Shown: positions 25,904 through 36,236, counted from the first letter of the stretch. The stretch is DNA of 64,000 bases from Gammaproteobacteria bacterium RIFOXYD12_FULL_61_37 (GCA_001801995.1 MGZB01000017.1:1-64000), one strand, 5' to 3'. The notes: generated by a model not told the origin, from the sequence alone. Numbers and translations are program-made.

Positions 25904-27463
25904 ATGGACAGTTACGACGAAATTCCCTACGAGAGTACCCCCTTCCCCGAGACCCATCCCGCCGCGCTCGCCCCCCTGGCGAGGCTCTTCGGCATAGAGG
26001 CCCCGGACCCCGAGGGGTGCCGGGTTCTGGAGATCGGCTGCGCCAGCGGCGGCAACCTGATTCCCATGGCCCTGGAGCTGCCGCAAAGCCGCTTCCTCGG
26101 CATCGAACTCTCCGAACGCCAGGCCGCCGATGGGGCCGGATTGATCCAACGGCTAGGACTCGGCAATATCCAGATCCGCCAGGGCGACATCGCCCAGTTC
26201 AACGAGGCGGGGGAAGGCTTCGACTACATTATCGCCCACGGCATCTACTCCTGGGTGCCAGCCGGAGTCAGGGAAGGGATGCTGACCCTCATACGTCAAC
26301 AGCTCTCCCCCAACGGCATCGCCTACATCAGTTACAACACCCTGCCCGGCTGGCGCTGGCGCGGCATCCTGCGCGACATGCTGCTGTTTCACGTCCGCGA
26401 GGCGCGCACGGCGGGAGAACGGATGGAGCGGGCCTGGCAGTTGCTGGATTTCGTCGAACAGGGCATGGCGAACGACCAGAGCCTCAATGCCCGTTTCCTG
26501 CGCCAGGAGCTGAAGCGCATCCGCGGCCATCACCCGAGCTACCTCTACCACGAGTACCTGGAGAGCGAGAACCACCCCTTTCTCTTCACCCAATTCGTCG
26601 CCGACGCCGGGCGGCATGGCCTGAGCTACGTCTGCGAGTCCGATCTGCAAGCCATGTTCAGCCAATCCCTGGGGGACGAGACCGGCGCCTGGGTGGAACA
26701 ACAGAGTGGCGACATGCTGACCCTGTGGCAATATCTCGACTTCGCCGCCAACCGCAACCTCCGCCAAAGCCTGCTATGCCGCGACGACCGGACGCCGCGT
26801 TACGAAATCGACCTCGGCCGGTTTACCGGCTACAGCTTCTTCGCCAACCTGCGCCCGCCCAACAAACTCGACCTTCGCCGGGGCAACAAGGACGTCGAAT
26901 TCATCCGCCCCGGCGGCGAACGCCATTCAGTGGAACACCCCCTGACCCAGGCTGCCCTCTCGCTGCTGGGCGAATGCTATCCCGATGCCATCCCTTTGAA
27001 TGCCTTGACCGAGGAAGCCCGCCAACGGGTTGCCCAAGCGGGCAACCCGCGCCAGGCGGAGGAAGTGGATGCCATGCAGAGCGAGCTGTTCGCCCTTTAC
27101 AGCCATCAGGCCGTAGGGGTGCGAATCAAGCCCCGTCAATGGCCAGAGGGAAATCCGGCCGTGCCCCGCCTAAACGCGCTGGCACGGGAACAGCTCGCCC
27201 TGGGCATGCGGCAACTGACCGCAGCCCACCTCGCCAGCATCAAGCTTGATCCCTTTGGCTACCGGATAGCGCTCCTCTGTAATGGCAGTAACCCATTGGA
27301 AGCAATCATCGAAGCGATGACGGCCATAATGCCGTCGGAACCCGAACTGGCAAAACTGCTGTCACCAGGGCAAAAGAACCACCCGCAACGTCTACGCCAA
27401 TCAGTCGAGGAAGGCTGCCGGGAGATGATTGGCCTCTTCGCGCACCATGGGCTGCTGGAATAA
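25904..27463 (+). CDS. SAM-dependent methyltransferase with regulatory domain (PKMT-like)
   Basis: A 519-residue class I methyltransferase: MDSYDEIPYESTPFPETHP start, SAM motif LEIGCASGGNLIPMALELP, and the post-motif FDYIIAHGIYSWVP. The middle and C-terminus match the methyltransferase regulatory domain of outer-membrane protein lysine methyltransferases (PKMT). The ATG at 25904 matches the family start; a GTG at 25883 would add 7 residues. Substrate is inferred from family only. Confidence 0.8.
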   Translation: MDSYDEIPYESTPFPETHPAALAPLARLFGIEAPDPEGCRVLEIGCASGGNLIPMALELPQSRFLGIELSERQAADGAGLIQRLGLGNIQIRQGDIAQFNEAGEGFDYIIAHGIYSWVPAGVREGMLTLIRQQLSPNGIAYISYNTLPGWRWRGILRDMLLFHVREARTAGERMERAWQLLDFVEQGMANDQSLNARFLRQELKRIRGHHPSYLYHEYLESENHPFLFTQFVADAGRHGLSYVCESDLQAMFSQSLGDETGAWVEQQSGDMLTLWQYLDFAANRNLRQSLLCRDDRTPRYEIDLGRFTGYSFFANLRPPNKLDLRRGNKDVEFIRPGGERHSVEHPLTQAALSLLGECYPDAIPLNALTEEARQRVAQAGNPRQAEEVDAMQSELFALYSHQAVGVRIKPRQWPEGNPAVPRLNALAREQLALGMRQLTAAHLASIKLDPFGYRIALLCNGSNPLEAIIEAMTAIMPSEPELAKLLSPGQKNHPQRLRQSVEEGCREMIGLFAHHGLLE

Positions 27464-27502
27464 GGCGGGGCAGATCTATTCCTGAGCCTCTCTGATGGCC
27501 TC

Positions 27503-27531
27503 GTAGGGGCGGGTTTCAAACCCGCCCCTAC
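27503..27531. repeat. Isolated perfect palindrome (family 4)
   Basis: GTAGGGGCGGGTTTC and its complement AAACCCGCCCCTAC form a near-perfect hairpin after the methyltransferase gene. It shares GTAG...CTAC ends with the other REP-like families but has a distinct core. It may serve as a terminator. Confidence 0.6.
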
Positions 27532-27589
27532 TGAGCAGCCTCCCTCGAACCTCAAGCCACCAGGCGCAAAGGGAATTACGGGAATTCCG

Positions 27590-27720
27590 GCGTAGGGATG
27601 CCCGTTACCGGGCACCCCCGCCACAGACCCGGACGTGCGGTTTTCCCGCATCCGGTTCCTCGGTTGCAGGAGGTAGGGCAACGCCTGGTGCAGTTGCCGA
27701 GGCACGAACCGCACAAATCG
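27590..27720 (-). mobile_element. Group II intron 3'-end remnant with domain-V-like hairpin
   Basis: On the minus strand at 27626-27661 the sequence folds like intron domain V: GAACCGGATGCGG, a GAAA tetraloop, then ACCGCACGTCCGGGTC. Translation of the flank gives [13 protein letters not shown], seen as spurious peptides next to bacterial group II introns. The adjoining 49 bp (27672-27720) recur at 34147-34195. No reverse transcriptase is left. It lies just past a copy of the htpG terminator, and class C introns are known to insert after terminators (family knowledge; class not proven here). Confidence 0.55.
27672..27720. repeat. ~49-bp junction repeat, left copy
   Basis: GGTAGGGCAACGCCTGGTGC and the following AGTTGCCGAGGCACGAACC match 34147-34195 with a few differences and in the same orientation. 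Both copies are next to a copy of the htpG terminator, so they mark both ends of the 28-34 kb island. Confidence 0.8.
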
Positions 27721-27759
27721 CAGACGGCAAACGATGCTTCGCTATCGCAGTGCCCCACG

Positions 27760-27786
27760 AAAAAACCGCCCGAAGGCGGTTTTTTC
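27760..27786. terminator. Duplicate of the htpG terminator
   Basis: AAAAAACCGCC-CGAA-GGCGGTTTTTT is identical in stem and loop to the hairpin at 34224-34250 behind htpG. Here it is preceded on the minus strand by a broken htpG fragment. Confidence 0.85.
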
Positions 27787-27790
27787 ATTT

Positions 27791-28007
27791 GGAGGATTTC
27801 GCGCGAGACGTTGAGGGGCAAGTCGTCGGAATCGACCACGCCCTTGATGAAGCGCAGATAGTGCGTCATGAGCTTTTCGGCCTCGTCCATGATAAAGACG
27901 CGGCGCACGTAGAGCTTGACGCCGTGCTTGGGGTCGCGGTCCCCCATGTCGTAGGGCACGTGGCAGGTTATGGATGTGGAGCAGCGGCTCCTCGAAGTCG
28001 TGGGCGA
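27791..28007 (-). pseudogene. Internal htpG fragment (duplicate)
   Basis: The minus strand encodes [20 protein letters not shown] and, further on, [20 protein letters not shown], matching the middle of htpG at about 35141-35400. A ~50-bp internal deletion has removed the stretch corresponding to about 35300-35350, and the rest of the gene is missing. Differences from intact htpG are scattered silent and missense changes, so the copy is old or came from a relative. No function is expected. Confidence 0.85.
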
Positions 28008-28088
28008 AATTTCTTCAAAAACCCCCTCGTTGGCCTTGGCCCTACTACACAAGTTAAGATGCTGCAACTTGATGCAAATAGATGAGAC

Positions 28089-28217
28089 ATGAAAACTGCT
28101 CGAATATCGCTGCGCCGCTCGCTCTACGAACAGATCGACCACACCGAACTCAAGCTTACGATCTACGCCGCCAGCCGCGAGAAAAACGGGCTGCTGGCGC
28201 AGTTCGCGGCAGAATGA
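28089..28217 (+). CDS. Short unidentified frame, possibly a gene remnant
   Basis: A 42-residue frame ([20 protein letters not shown] then [20 protein letters not shown]) between the htpG fragment and mntA. I do not recognise it, and it has no clear ribosome binding site. It may be the C-terminal stub of a gene lost when the island formed. Confidence 0.2.
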   Translation: MKTARISLRRSLYEQIDHTELKLTIYAASREKNGLLAQFAAE

Positions 28218-28243
28218 CCGCAGCGACACTTCGGAGAAACAAG

Positions 28244-28534
28244 ATGCGCAAACAGGATGCCTTGCAACTGCTGGCTCAACACAAAGCGGAACTGATCCAG
28301 CGCTTCGGAATTACCGATCTCGCCCTGTTCGGCTCCACCGCCCGCGATGAAGCCCGTGACGGCAGCGACATCGACGTGATGGTGAGTTTCGATGGACGCT
28401 CCACCGCCAAACGCTATTTCGGGGTGCAGTTCTATCTGGAGGACTTGCTGGGCTGCCCGGTGGACCTGGTGCAGGAAGGCGTCATCCGTCCCGAATTGCA
28501 GCCCTATATCGAAAAGGATCTGATCCATGTCTGA
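28244..28534 (+). CDS. mntA: MntA-like nucleotidyltransferase antitoxin
   Basis: A 96-residue minimal nucleotidyltransferase with the signature [20 protein letters not shown], in which GS and DxD form the active site. MntA antitoxins neutralise HepT toxins by adding AMP to a tyrosine. It overlaps the next gene by 8 bp, the usual operon layout. A GGAGA site precedes the ATG. Confidence 0.87.
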   Translation: MRKQDALQLLAQHKAELIQRFGITDLALFGSTARDEARDGSDIDVMVSFDGRSTAKRYFGVQFYLEDLLGCPVDLVQEGVIRPELQPYIEKDLIHV

Positions 28535-28895
28535 GCCAGCGTCGAGAGAATGGCGGTTCTATATCGCCGACATGATCGGCTTTGCCGAAAAGGTCATCGC
28601 CTACACCGACGGCATGGATGAGGCGCGATTCGTCGCCAGCGGCCTCAATTACGATGCCACGCTGCACAACCTCATCCTGTTGGGCGAAGCTGCAACCCAC
28701 GTTCCCGACCATGTGCGGGACTTTGCCGGTGACATCGCCTGGCGGCAGGTCGTCGGCACGCGCAACCGGCTGATTCACGGCTACCTGGGAATCAAGGATG
28801 AAGTCGTGTGGGACATCATCCAAAACGAGATTCCCCTGCTGATCGAACAACTCCAGGCGTTGAAGAAGGCAGCCGATGAAGATCGAATTCGATAG
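28527..28895 (+). CDS. hepT: HepT-like HEPN ribonuclease toxin (DUF86)
   Basis: A 122-residue HEPN-domain protein. The RX4-6H RNase motif appears as RNRLIHGYLGI, containing the RNxLIHxY sequence whose Tyr is the AMPylation target in characterised HepT. It is encoded directly after mntA with overlapping ends. As a toxin it would cleave RNA until modified by MntA. Confidence 0.87.
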   Translation: MSEPASREWRFYIADMIGFAEKVIAYTDGMDEARFVASGLNYDATLHNLILLGEAATHVPDHVRDFAGDIAWRQVVGTRNRLIHGYLGIKDEVVWDIIQNEIPLLIEQLQALKKAADEDRIR

Positions 28896-28926
28896 CAAGC
28901 CGCCACTATTGGAATGACGCATGACG

Positions 28927-28992
28927 GTAGGTGCGAATTCATTCGCACCACCTCGGAACGCGCTTACCCGGTGCGAATAAATTCGCACCTAC
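28927..28992. repeat. REPIN a (family 2) between hepT and mod
   Basis: GTAGGTGCGAATTCATTCGC faces GGTGCGAATAAATTCGCACC around a 20-bp spacer. The right end is 11 bp before the mod start, so the mod ribosome binding site (ACAGGA) borders the repeat. Confidence 0.9.
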
Positions 28993-29003
28993 AGGACCGA
29001 TCG

Positions 29004-30680
29004 ATGAGCAAGCAAAAACTGGAACTCACCTGGCCCGGCAAGCAGAACCGGCCCCGCCTGGAGCCGCGCATCCTGCTCGAAGAGAAGGCGTTCTCCCATC
29101 ACGCCGCGCCGCCGCCCGCCGCCGATTTGGTGGAGCAGGCTGCGGATGCGCCTGCCGTCTTTTATGACAACCTGCTGATCCACGGCGACAACCTGCTGGC
29201 CCTCAAGGCGCTGGAAGGCAAATACGCCGGCAAGGTCAAATGCGTGTTCATCGACCCGCCCTACAACACCGGCAGCGCCTTCACCCACTACGACGACGGG
29301 GTGGAGCATTCGATGTGGCTGACGCTGATCCGCGACCGGCTGGAGATCATCCGCACGCTGCTGGCGGAGGATGGCTCGTTGTGGATCACGATAGACGACA
29401 ACGAGGCGCACTATCTCAAGGTGGTTTGCGATGAGGTGTTTGGGCGCGGGAATTTTGTGACCTCGTTTATTTGGAAAAAGGTCGATAGTCCGAACGACAA
29501 CAAGGTGCCGATCACGCCAGACCACGAGTATCTGTTGTGCTTCAGCAAGACGCAGGGGCTTCGTCCATTCAAGCAAAGGTCTGACATCTCAATTCTCGAT
29601 GCCTATCGAAAACCCGACGCTGAATCGGACCGCCCTTATCGAGACCGTCTGCTAAAGAAGAACGGCAAAAATAGCCTCCGATCAGACAGGCCATCAATGT
29701 TTTTTCCGGTTTCTGCACCAGATGGCACCGAGATATTTCCCATTCACGACGATGGCCGAGAGGCGCGTTGGGCTCTAGGCAAAAAAGCGGTTGACAACCT
29801 CATAGACAAGAATGAACTGATCTGGAAAAAGCGAGACGGTGCAGATGGGCAACGTTGGGTGCCGTACACGCGAGAGTTTGCGCCAAGCAATCCATCACGT
29901 CCTCATCCAACCATCTGGAATGACTTGGATACGACGCGCCAAACTAAAGCACATCACAAAACTCTGTTTGGTGAGGAAGACGTCTTCGAAACCCCAAAAC
30001 CAGAAGACATGCTTCAACGAGTGTTGGACATGTCTACCAACCCCGGCGACCTCGTCCTCGACTCCTTCGCCGGTTCCGGCACCACCGGCGCGGTGGCGCA
30101 CAAGATGGGGCGGCGCTGGATCATGGTCGAGCTGGGCGAGCACTGTCATACCCACATCGTGCCGCGCCTGAAAAAGGTCATCGACGGCCAAGACCCCGGC
30201 GGCATTACCAAGGCGGTGGGCTGGCAGGGTGGCGGCGGTTTCCGCTATTACCGGCTGGCGCCGTCGCTGTTGAAGAAGGACAAATGGGGCCACTGGGTCA
30301 TCAACCCGGAATACAACGGCGAAATGCTCTCCGAGGCCATGTGCAAGCTGATGGGCTTTACCTACGCGCCCAGCCAGACCACGTTCTGGCAGCACGGCCA
30401 GAGTACCGAAACCGATTTCATCTACGTCACTACCGGCAGCCTCAGCCATGACCAGTTGCGCGTCATCAGCAAGGAAGTCGGGAACGAGCGTTCGCTGCTG
30501 ATCTGCTGCAAGGCTTTCATGGGCAACATCGCCGCCTTCCCCAACCTGACTTTGAAGAAAATCCCCAAGACGGTGCTGCACAAGTGCGAATGGGATCAGG
30601 ACGACTACAGCTTCACCGTTGACGTGCTGGCCGAACCGGAGCCGCTGCCCGAAGAAGACGAGGACGACGATGATGTGTAG
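29004..30680 (+). CDS. mod: Type III restriction-modification DNA methyltransferase (Mod)
   Basis: A 558-residue adenine N6 methyltransferase of the beta class. Motif IV DPPYNTGSAF lies at ~84, before motif I FAGSGTTGAVAHKMGRR at ~355, the type III Mod order. The central region (about 150-330) is the variable target recognition domain. It modifies the asymmetric site that Res would otherwise cut. Its TAG stop is part of the REPIN that follows, and a RAYT gene separates it from res. The acidic C-terminus (EPLPEEDEDDDDV) is notable. Confidence 0.92.
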   Translation: MSKQKLELTWPGKQNRPRLEPRILLEEKAFSHHAAPPPAADLVEQAADAPAVFYDNLLIHGDNLLALKALEGKYAGKVKCVFIDPPYNTGSAFTHYDDGVEHSMWLTLIRDRLEIIRTLLAEDGSLWITIDDNEAHYLKVVCDEVFGRGNFVTSFIWKKVDSPNDNKVPITPDHEYLLCFSKTQGLRPFKQRSDISILDAYRKPDAESDRPYRDRLLKKNGKNSLRSDRPSMFFPVSAPDGTEIFPIHDDGREARWALGKKAVDNLIDKNELIWKKRDGADGQRWVPYTREFAPSNPSRPHPTIWNDLDTTRQTKAHHKTLFGEEDVFETPKPEDMLQRVLDMSTNPGDLVLDSFAGSGTTGAVAHKMGRRWIMVELGEHCHTHIVPRLKKVIDGQDPGGITKAVGWQGGGGFRYYRLAPSLLKKDKWGHWVINPEYNGEMLSEAMCKLMGFTYAPSQTTFWQHGQSTETDFIYVTTGSLSHDQLRVISKEVGNERSLLICCKAFMGNIAAFPNLTLKKIPKTVLHKCEWDQDDYSFTVDVLAEPEPLPEEDEDDDDV

Positions 30681-30734
30681 GTGCGAATTCATTCGCACGT
30701 CCGGGGCGTTTCGTGCGAATGAATTCGCACCTAC
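30677..30734. repeat. REPIN b (family 2) between mod and rayt
   Basis: GTAGGTGCGAATTCATTCGC faces GTGCGAATGAATTCGCACC at 30713-30734. Its own TAG (30678-30680) is the stop codon of mod, and the rayt ATG follows after 5 bases. Confidence 0.92.
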
Positions 30735-30739
30735 GGGCC

Positions 30740-31192
30740 ATGCCCTACGATAGCCTCCGCATCGGCCGCTTCAGTGAAGCGAACCGGGCTTATTTCGTCA
30801 CGACCGTATTGGCGGAACGTGACCGGCGTTATTTCACCGACCTATGGCTGGCACGCATCATGGTTGCCGAAATGCGCCGGCTTCACGACGCGGGCGTTGT
30901 ACATTCCCTGGCCTGGGTGGTAATGCCCGATCACTTGCATTGGCTTTTTCAGATAGGTGAGGCAGCGACCCTGGCCCAGGTTGTCAAGAACCTCAAGGCG
31001 CGCTCTGCCCACCGAATCAACCAGCGCTTGAACCGGCAGGGCCCGCTCTGGCAGAAGGCCTACTACGACCACGCCCTGCGCCGGGACGAAGATGTACGGC
31101 AGATCGCTCGTTACATTTGCGCCAACCCGCTGCGGGCAGGGCTGGTCCGGATGGTTGGCGACTACTCCCATTGGGACGCGATTTGGCTGTAG
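30740..31192 (+). CDS. rayT: REP-associated tyrosine transposase (RAYT)
   Basis: A 150-residue Y1/HUH transposase of the TnpA_REP group. It has the start RIGRFSEANRAYFVTTV, the HUH motif in MPDHLHWLFQ and the catalytic Tyr in QKAYYDHALRRDED, plus YICANPLRAGL. RAYTs act on REP palindromes as single-stranded DNA. This gene lies between two copies of REPIN family 2 and two more are within 2 kb, so it probably mobilises this family. Its stop codon is supplied by the following REPIN. Confidence 0.92.
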   Translation: MPYDSLRIGRFSEANRAYFVTTVLAERDRRYFTDLWLARIMVAEMRRLHDAGVVHSLAWVVMPDHLHWLFQIGEAATLAQVVKNLKARSAHRINQRLNRQGPLWQKAYYDHALRRDEDVRQIARYICANPLRAGLVRMVGDYSHWDAIWL

Positions 31193-31248
31193 GTGCGAAT
31201 TCATTCGCATCGACTCAGACAACCCGGTGCGAATGAATTCGCACCTAC
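31189..31248. repeat. REPIN c (family 2) between rayt and res
   Basis: GTAGGTGCGAATTCATTCGC faces GGTGCGAATGAATTCGCACC at 31226-31248. Its TAG (31190-31192) is the rayt stop; the res ATG is 14 bp past its right end. Confidence 0.92.
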
Positions 31249-31262
31249 ACCGGAGAGGACCG

Positions 31263-34127
31263 ATGAACGACCCTATCGACGGCAGCCGCGCCGCGCAGCA
31301 AATCGCCGCCCGGCTTTCCCTGCGCGGACCGCAACGCGAATCGCTGGACATCCTTGCCGGGCTGCTGGAAAAGCTGGAACTGGAGAAGGACGCCGACCTG
31401 CAACATTGGCTGAAAACCATCCGTGCCCAGTACCCGACGGTGGAGAAATTCGAGCGCGATTTCCCGACCCTGTGTTTCGCGCTGGCCACCGGCGTCGGCA
31501 AGACCCGGCTGATGGGCGCCCTCATCGCCTGGCTGTTCATCACCGGACGCAGCCGCCATTTCTTCGTGCTCGCCCCTAACCTGACCATTTACGAAAAGCT
31601 CAAGAACGATTTCACGCTGGGTAATCCGAAGTATGTGTTTGCCGGCATTCCCGAACTGGCCCAGATGCCGCCGGTCATCGTCACCGGCGAGGATTACGAG
31701 GACGGGCGCGGCGTGCGGCTGGATTTTGCCGTGCCGGCGACCTTGAGCGGCGACCTGTTCGGCGCGGACTCGGCGCCGCATATCAACATTTTCAACATTT
31801 CCAAGATCAACGCCCGCGACAACAAGAAGGGCGCGGCCAAGTCGAGCGTGGCGCGGGTGCGCCGTTATCAGGAATACCTGGGCGAGTCCTATTTCGACTA
31901 CCTGGCGACCCTGCCCGACCTGGTGGTGCTGATGGACGAGGCGCACCGCTATTACGCCAGCGCCGGAGCCAAGGCGATCAACGACTTGAAGCCGGTGCTG
32001 GGCATCGAACTGACGGCGACGCCCAAGACCGTGGGCGCCAATCCGCGCCAGTTCGCCAACATCGTGTATCACTACCCGCTCTCCCGCGCCTTGCAGGATG
32101 GTTACGTGAAGATTCCGGCGGTCGCCACCCGCAAGGACTTTCGCGCGGAGTTGTACAGCCCCGAGCGGCTGGAGGAAATCAAGTTGGAGGACGGCATTCA
32201 CCACCACGAATTCGTCAAGGTGGAACTGGAGAACTACGCCCGCAGCTTCGAGCAGCCGGTGGTCAAGCCCTTCATGCTGGTGGTGGCTCAAGACACGGCC
32301 CATGCCTCGGCACTGAAGGCCAAGATCGAATCCGAGGGTTTCTTCCAGGGTCACTACCAGGGCCGGGTCATTGAGGTGCATTCCAACCAGTCCGGCGAGG
32401 AATCCGACGAGGCCATGCAGCGCCTGCTGGCGGTGGAACAGGACGCGCTCACCGAGGTGGTGATTCACGTCAACAAGCTGAAGGAGGGCTGGGATGTCAC
32501 CAATCTCTACACCATCGTCCCGCTACGCGCTTCGGCCTCGGAGATTCTGACCGAGCAGACCATCGGCCGGGGGCTGCGCCTGCCCTTCGGCAAGCGCACG
32601 GGGGTGGAAGCGGTGGACCGGCTGTGCATCATCGCCCATGACCGTTTTCAGGAAATCGTGGATCGTGCCAACGACCCCGAATCGATCATCAAGAAGACCG
32701 TTTACATCGGCGCCACGGAAGATGCCGAAGTGCCCGACAAGCAGCCGCAGTTGCTGAGTACCGGGTCGATGGTGGACATACTCTGCACCGGGCATCTGCC
32801 GGAACAGGATGGAAAGACAGTCACTGATGCCATCATCTGGCCTACGCCCGCGAAGCCCATCAGTCCAGGGGAGTCCCGCCTGGCGGAGCTGGCCTTGCGC
32901 GCCTTGCAGCAGGAGGCGGCCAGCCTGCCTTCGAGCAAGGCTTTGAACGATACCGAAGTGCAGCAACGGTTGGTCGCCAAGGTCCGGCGTTGGGCTGAGG
33001 AAGCCGCGCCGGCGCAGCCGCAGTTGCCGGGATTGAACGAGGGTAGGTGCGAATTCATTCGCACCGTATCGCCAAACGGTGCGAATGAATTCGCACCTAC
33101 ACCGGGAGACGAGCAGATTGCGCAGGTAGTCCGCCACGTGACCGAGCGCCTGATCAAACTGACCATCGACGTGCCCCAGATCGTGGTTTTGCCGACGCGG
33201 GAGGTCAATTACCGCTTTCAGGAATTCAAACTTGAAGGTCTGGAGAAAATCAACTTCCAGCCGGTCAGCCAGGAACTGTTGTTGCGCCACCTTGAAGACA
33301 ACCGGCAAGCACGTATCCAGTGGGAGGGTTCCGATGTTCAGGAAGTCCGCCCCGAGGATTACATCGTCCGCCAGTTGATCGACCAGGACGCCATCGATTA
33401 CGACGAACACGCCGACCTGCTTTACGGGCTGGCCGGTCAACTCGTCGCCCGTTTGCGCGAGCACCTGAGCGGCGATGCGGAAAAACTGGAAAACGTGCTC
33501 ATCTACTGGCAAAGGCAATTGGGCGAGTTCGTCTGGGCGCAGATGCAACAACATGTCTGGATCACCCCCACGGATTACGTCGGCAAGGTCACCCAGGGCT
33601 TCGATGTACTGAAACCCGCCAGTTTCACACTGGCGGCCGGCGAGCAGCCCCGCGACTTCCGCGCCCCTATTGTGGACAAGCGCCTGATTCGCCAGATGGT
33701 GTTCAAGGGCTTCCGGAAGTGCTGCTACCCCTACCAGAAATTTCAGTCGGTGGAAGGCGAATGGCGGCTGGCACAAGTACTGGAGGACGAACCGGCAGTA
33801 CTGAAATGGATGAAACCGGCGCCGGGACAATTCCGCATCGAGTACCTGAGCGGAAGAAACTACGAGCCGGATTTCGTGGTGGAAACGACAGATGCTTGCC
33901 TGCTTATCGAACCCAAACGGGCAGATCAAATGGAACAATATGAAGTTCAGGCCAAAGCGCGGGCGGCAGTACGCTGGTGCGGCTATGCCAATCAGCATGC
34001 TGCCGAAATCGGAGGGAAACCCTGGCATTACCTGTTGATCCCGGATACGGCTATTCAACTCGGGCACTCACTGGCAGGCTTGCAGGCCGAGTTTGAATGG
34101 CGGGGTGAGGGCCGTAGTGTGCGGTAA
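31263..34127 (+). CDS. res: Type III restriction endonuclease subunit (Res), with REPIN insertion
   Basis: A 954-residue SF2 helicase-nuclease. Walker A ATGVGKTRLMGALIA lies at ~73-87, the Walker B DEAH box in MDEAHRYYASAGA at ~225, a helicase C domain with GRGLRLPFGKR, and a C-terminal PD-(D/E)xK nuclease in EPDFVVETTDACLLIEPK at ~868. It forms with Mod an ATP-dependent type III nuclease. A REPIN lies inside the gene in frame and encodes GRCEFIRTVSPNGANEFAPT at about residues 594-613, between helicase and nuclease parts; the frame stays open, so the enzyme may tolerate it. Confidence 0.9.
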   Translation: MNDPIDGSRAAQQIAARLSLRGPQRESLDILAGLLEKLELEKDADLQHWLKTIRAQYPTVEKFERDFPTLCFALATGVGKTRLMGALIAWLFITGRSRHFFVLAPNLTIYEKLKNDFTLGNPKYVFAGIPELAQMPPVIVTGEDYEDGRGVRLDFAVPATLSGDLFGADSAPHINIFNISKINARDNKKGAAKSSVARVRRYQEYLGESYFDYLATLPDLVVLMDEAHRYYASAGAKAINDLKPVLGIELTATPKTVGANPRQFANIVYHYPLSRALQDGYVKIPAVATRKDFRAELYSPERLEEIKLEDGIHHHEFVKVELENYARSFEQPVVKPFMLVVAQDTAHASALKAKIESEGFFQGHYQGRVIEVHSNQSGEESDEAMQRLLAVEQDALTEVVIHVNKLKEGWDVTNLYTIVPLRASASEILTEQTIGRGLRLPFGKRTGVEAVDRLCIIAHDRFQEIVDRANDPESIIKKTVYIGATEDAEVPDKQPQLLSTGSMVDILCTGHLPEQDGKTVTDAIIWPTPAKPISPGESRLAELALRALQQEAASLPSSKALNDTEVQQRLVAKVRRWAEEAAPAQPQLPGLNEGRCEFIRTVSPNGANEFAPTPGDEQIAQVVRHVTERLIKLTIDVPQIVVLPTREVNYRFQEFKLEGLEKINFQPVSQELLLRHLEDNRQARIQWEGSDVQEVRPEDYIVRQLIDQDAIDYDEHADLLYGLAGQLVARLREHLSGDAEKLENVLIYWQRQLGEFVWAQMQQHVWITPTDYVGKVTQGFDVLKPASFTLAAGEQPRDFRAPIVDKRLIRQMVFKGFRKCCYPYQKFQSVEGEWRLAQVLEDEPAVLKWMKPAPGQFRIEYLSGRNYEPDFVVETTDACLLIEPKRADQMEQYEVQAKARAAVRWCGYANQHAAEIGGKPWHYLLIPDTAIQLGHSLAGLQAEFEWRGEGRSVR
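33043..33100. repeat. REPIN d (family 2) inside res
   Basis: GTAGGTGCGAATTCATTCGC (from 33043) faces GTGCGAATGAATTCGCACC (33079-33100) within the res coding sequence. The reading frame crosses it without a stop because the repeat's TAG is out of frame here. Confidence 0.92.
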
Positions 34128-34146
34128 TGCCTCCACGGATGGAGGT

Positions 34147-34195
34147 GGTAGGGCAACGCATGGAGCAGTTGCCGAGGCACGAACCGCACAAATCG
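34147..34195. repeat. ~49-bp junction repeat, right copy
   Basis: Matches 27672-27720 in the same orientation. It lies between the res stop and the htpG terminator; a small CCTCCACGGATGGAGG hairpin at 34130-34145 precedes it. No gene is present in 34128-34273. Confidence 0.8.
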
Positions 34196-34223
34196 CGGGC
34201 AGTACGCCACCCTAGTTCGCCAC

Positions 34224-34250
34224 AAAAAAACCGCCCGAAGGCGGTTTTTT
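34224..34250. terminator. Bidirectional Rho-independent terminator of htpG
   Basis: AAAAAAACCGCC-CGAA-GGCGGTTTTTT has A- and T-runs on both sides and a 6-bp GC stem. It ends htpG on the minus strand and could end the res transcript on the plus strand. Confidence 0.85.
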
Positions 34251-34273
34251 CATTTCCTTGAGGCGCCAGTGGC

Positions 34274-36169
<1,896 letters not shown>

Positions 36170-36236
36170 AGTTCAATAACCTCCGGAAGATGTGGTTCAT
36201 GGGCGTCGTCAGACGACGGGAAAAAGGGAGTAGGCG

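Noticed and set aside
27576-28229. Minus-strand frame of 217 codons as a real protein
   Set aside because: It is a chimera of an htpG fragment, the htpG terminator and group II intron remnant, so the reading frame is accidental.
28927-33100. REPIN copies read as a CRISPR array
   Set aside because: The four copies are palindromic pairs hundreds to thousands of bases apart, without regular spacers or cas genes.
28927-33100. GAATTC within each REPIN as the recognition site of the local R-M system
   Set aside because: Type III enzymes recognise asymmetric sites, so a palindromic hexamer is more likely a by-product of the REP palindrome.
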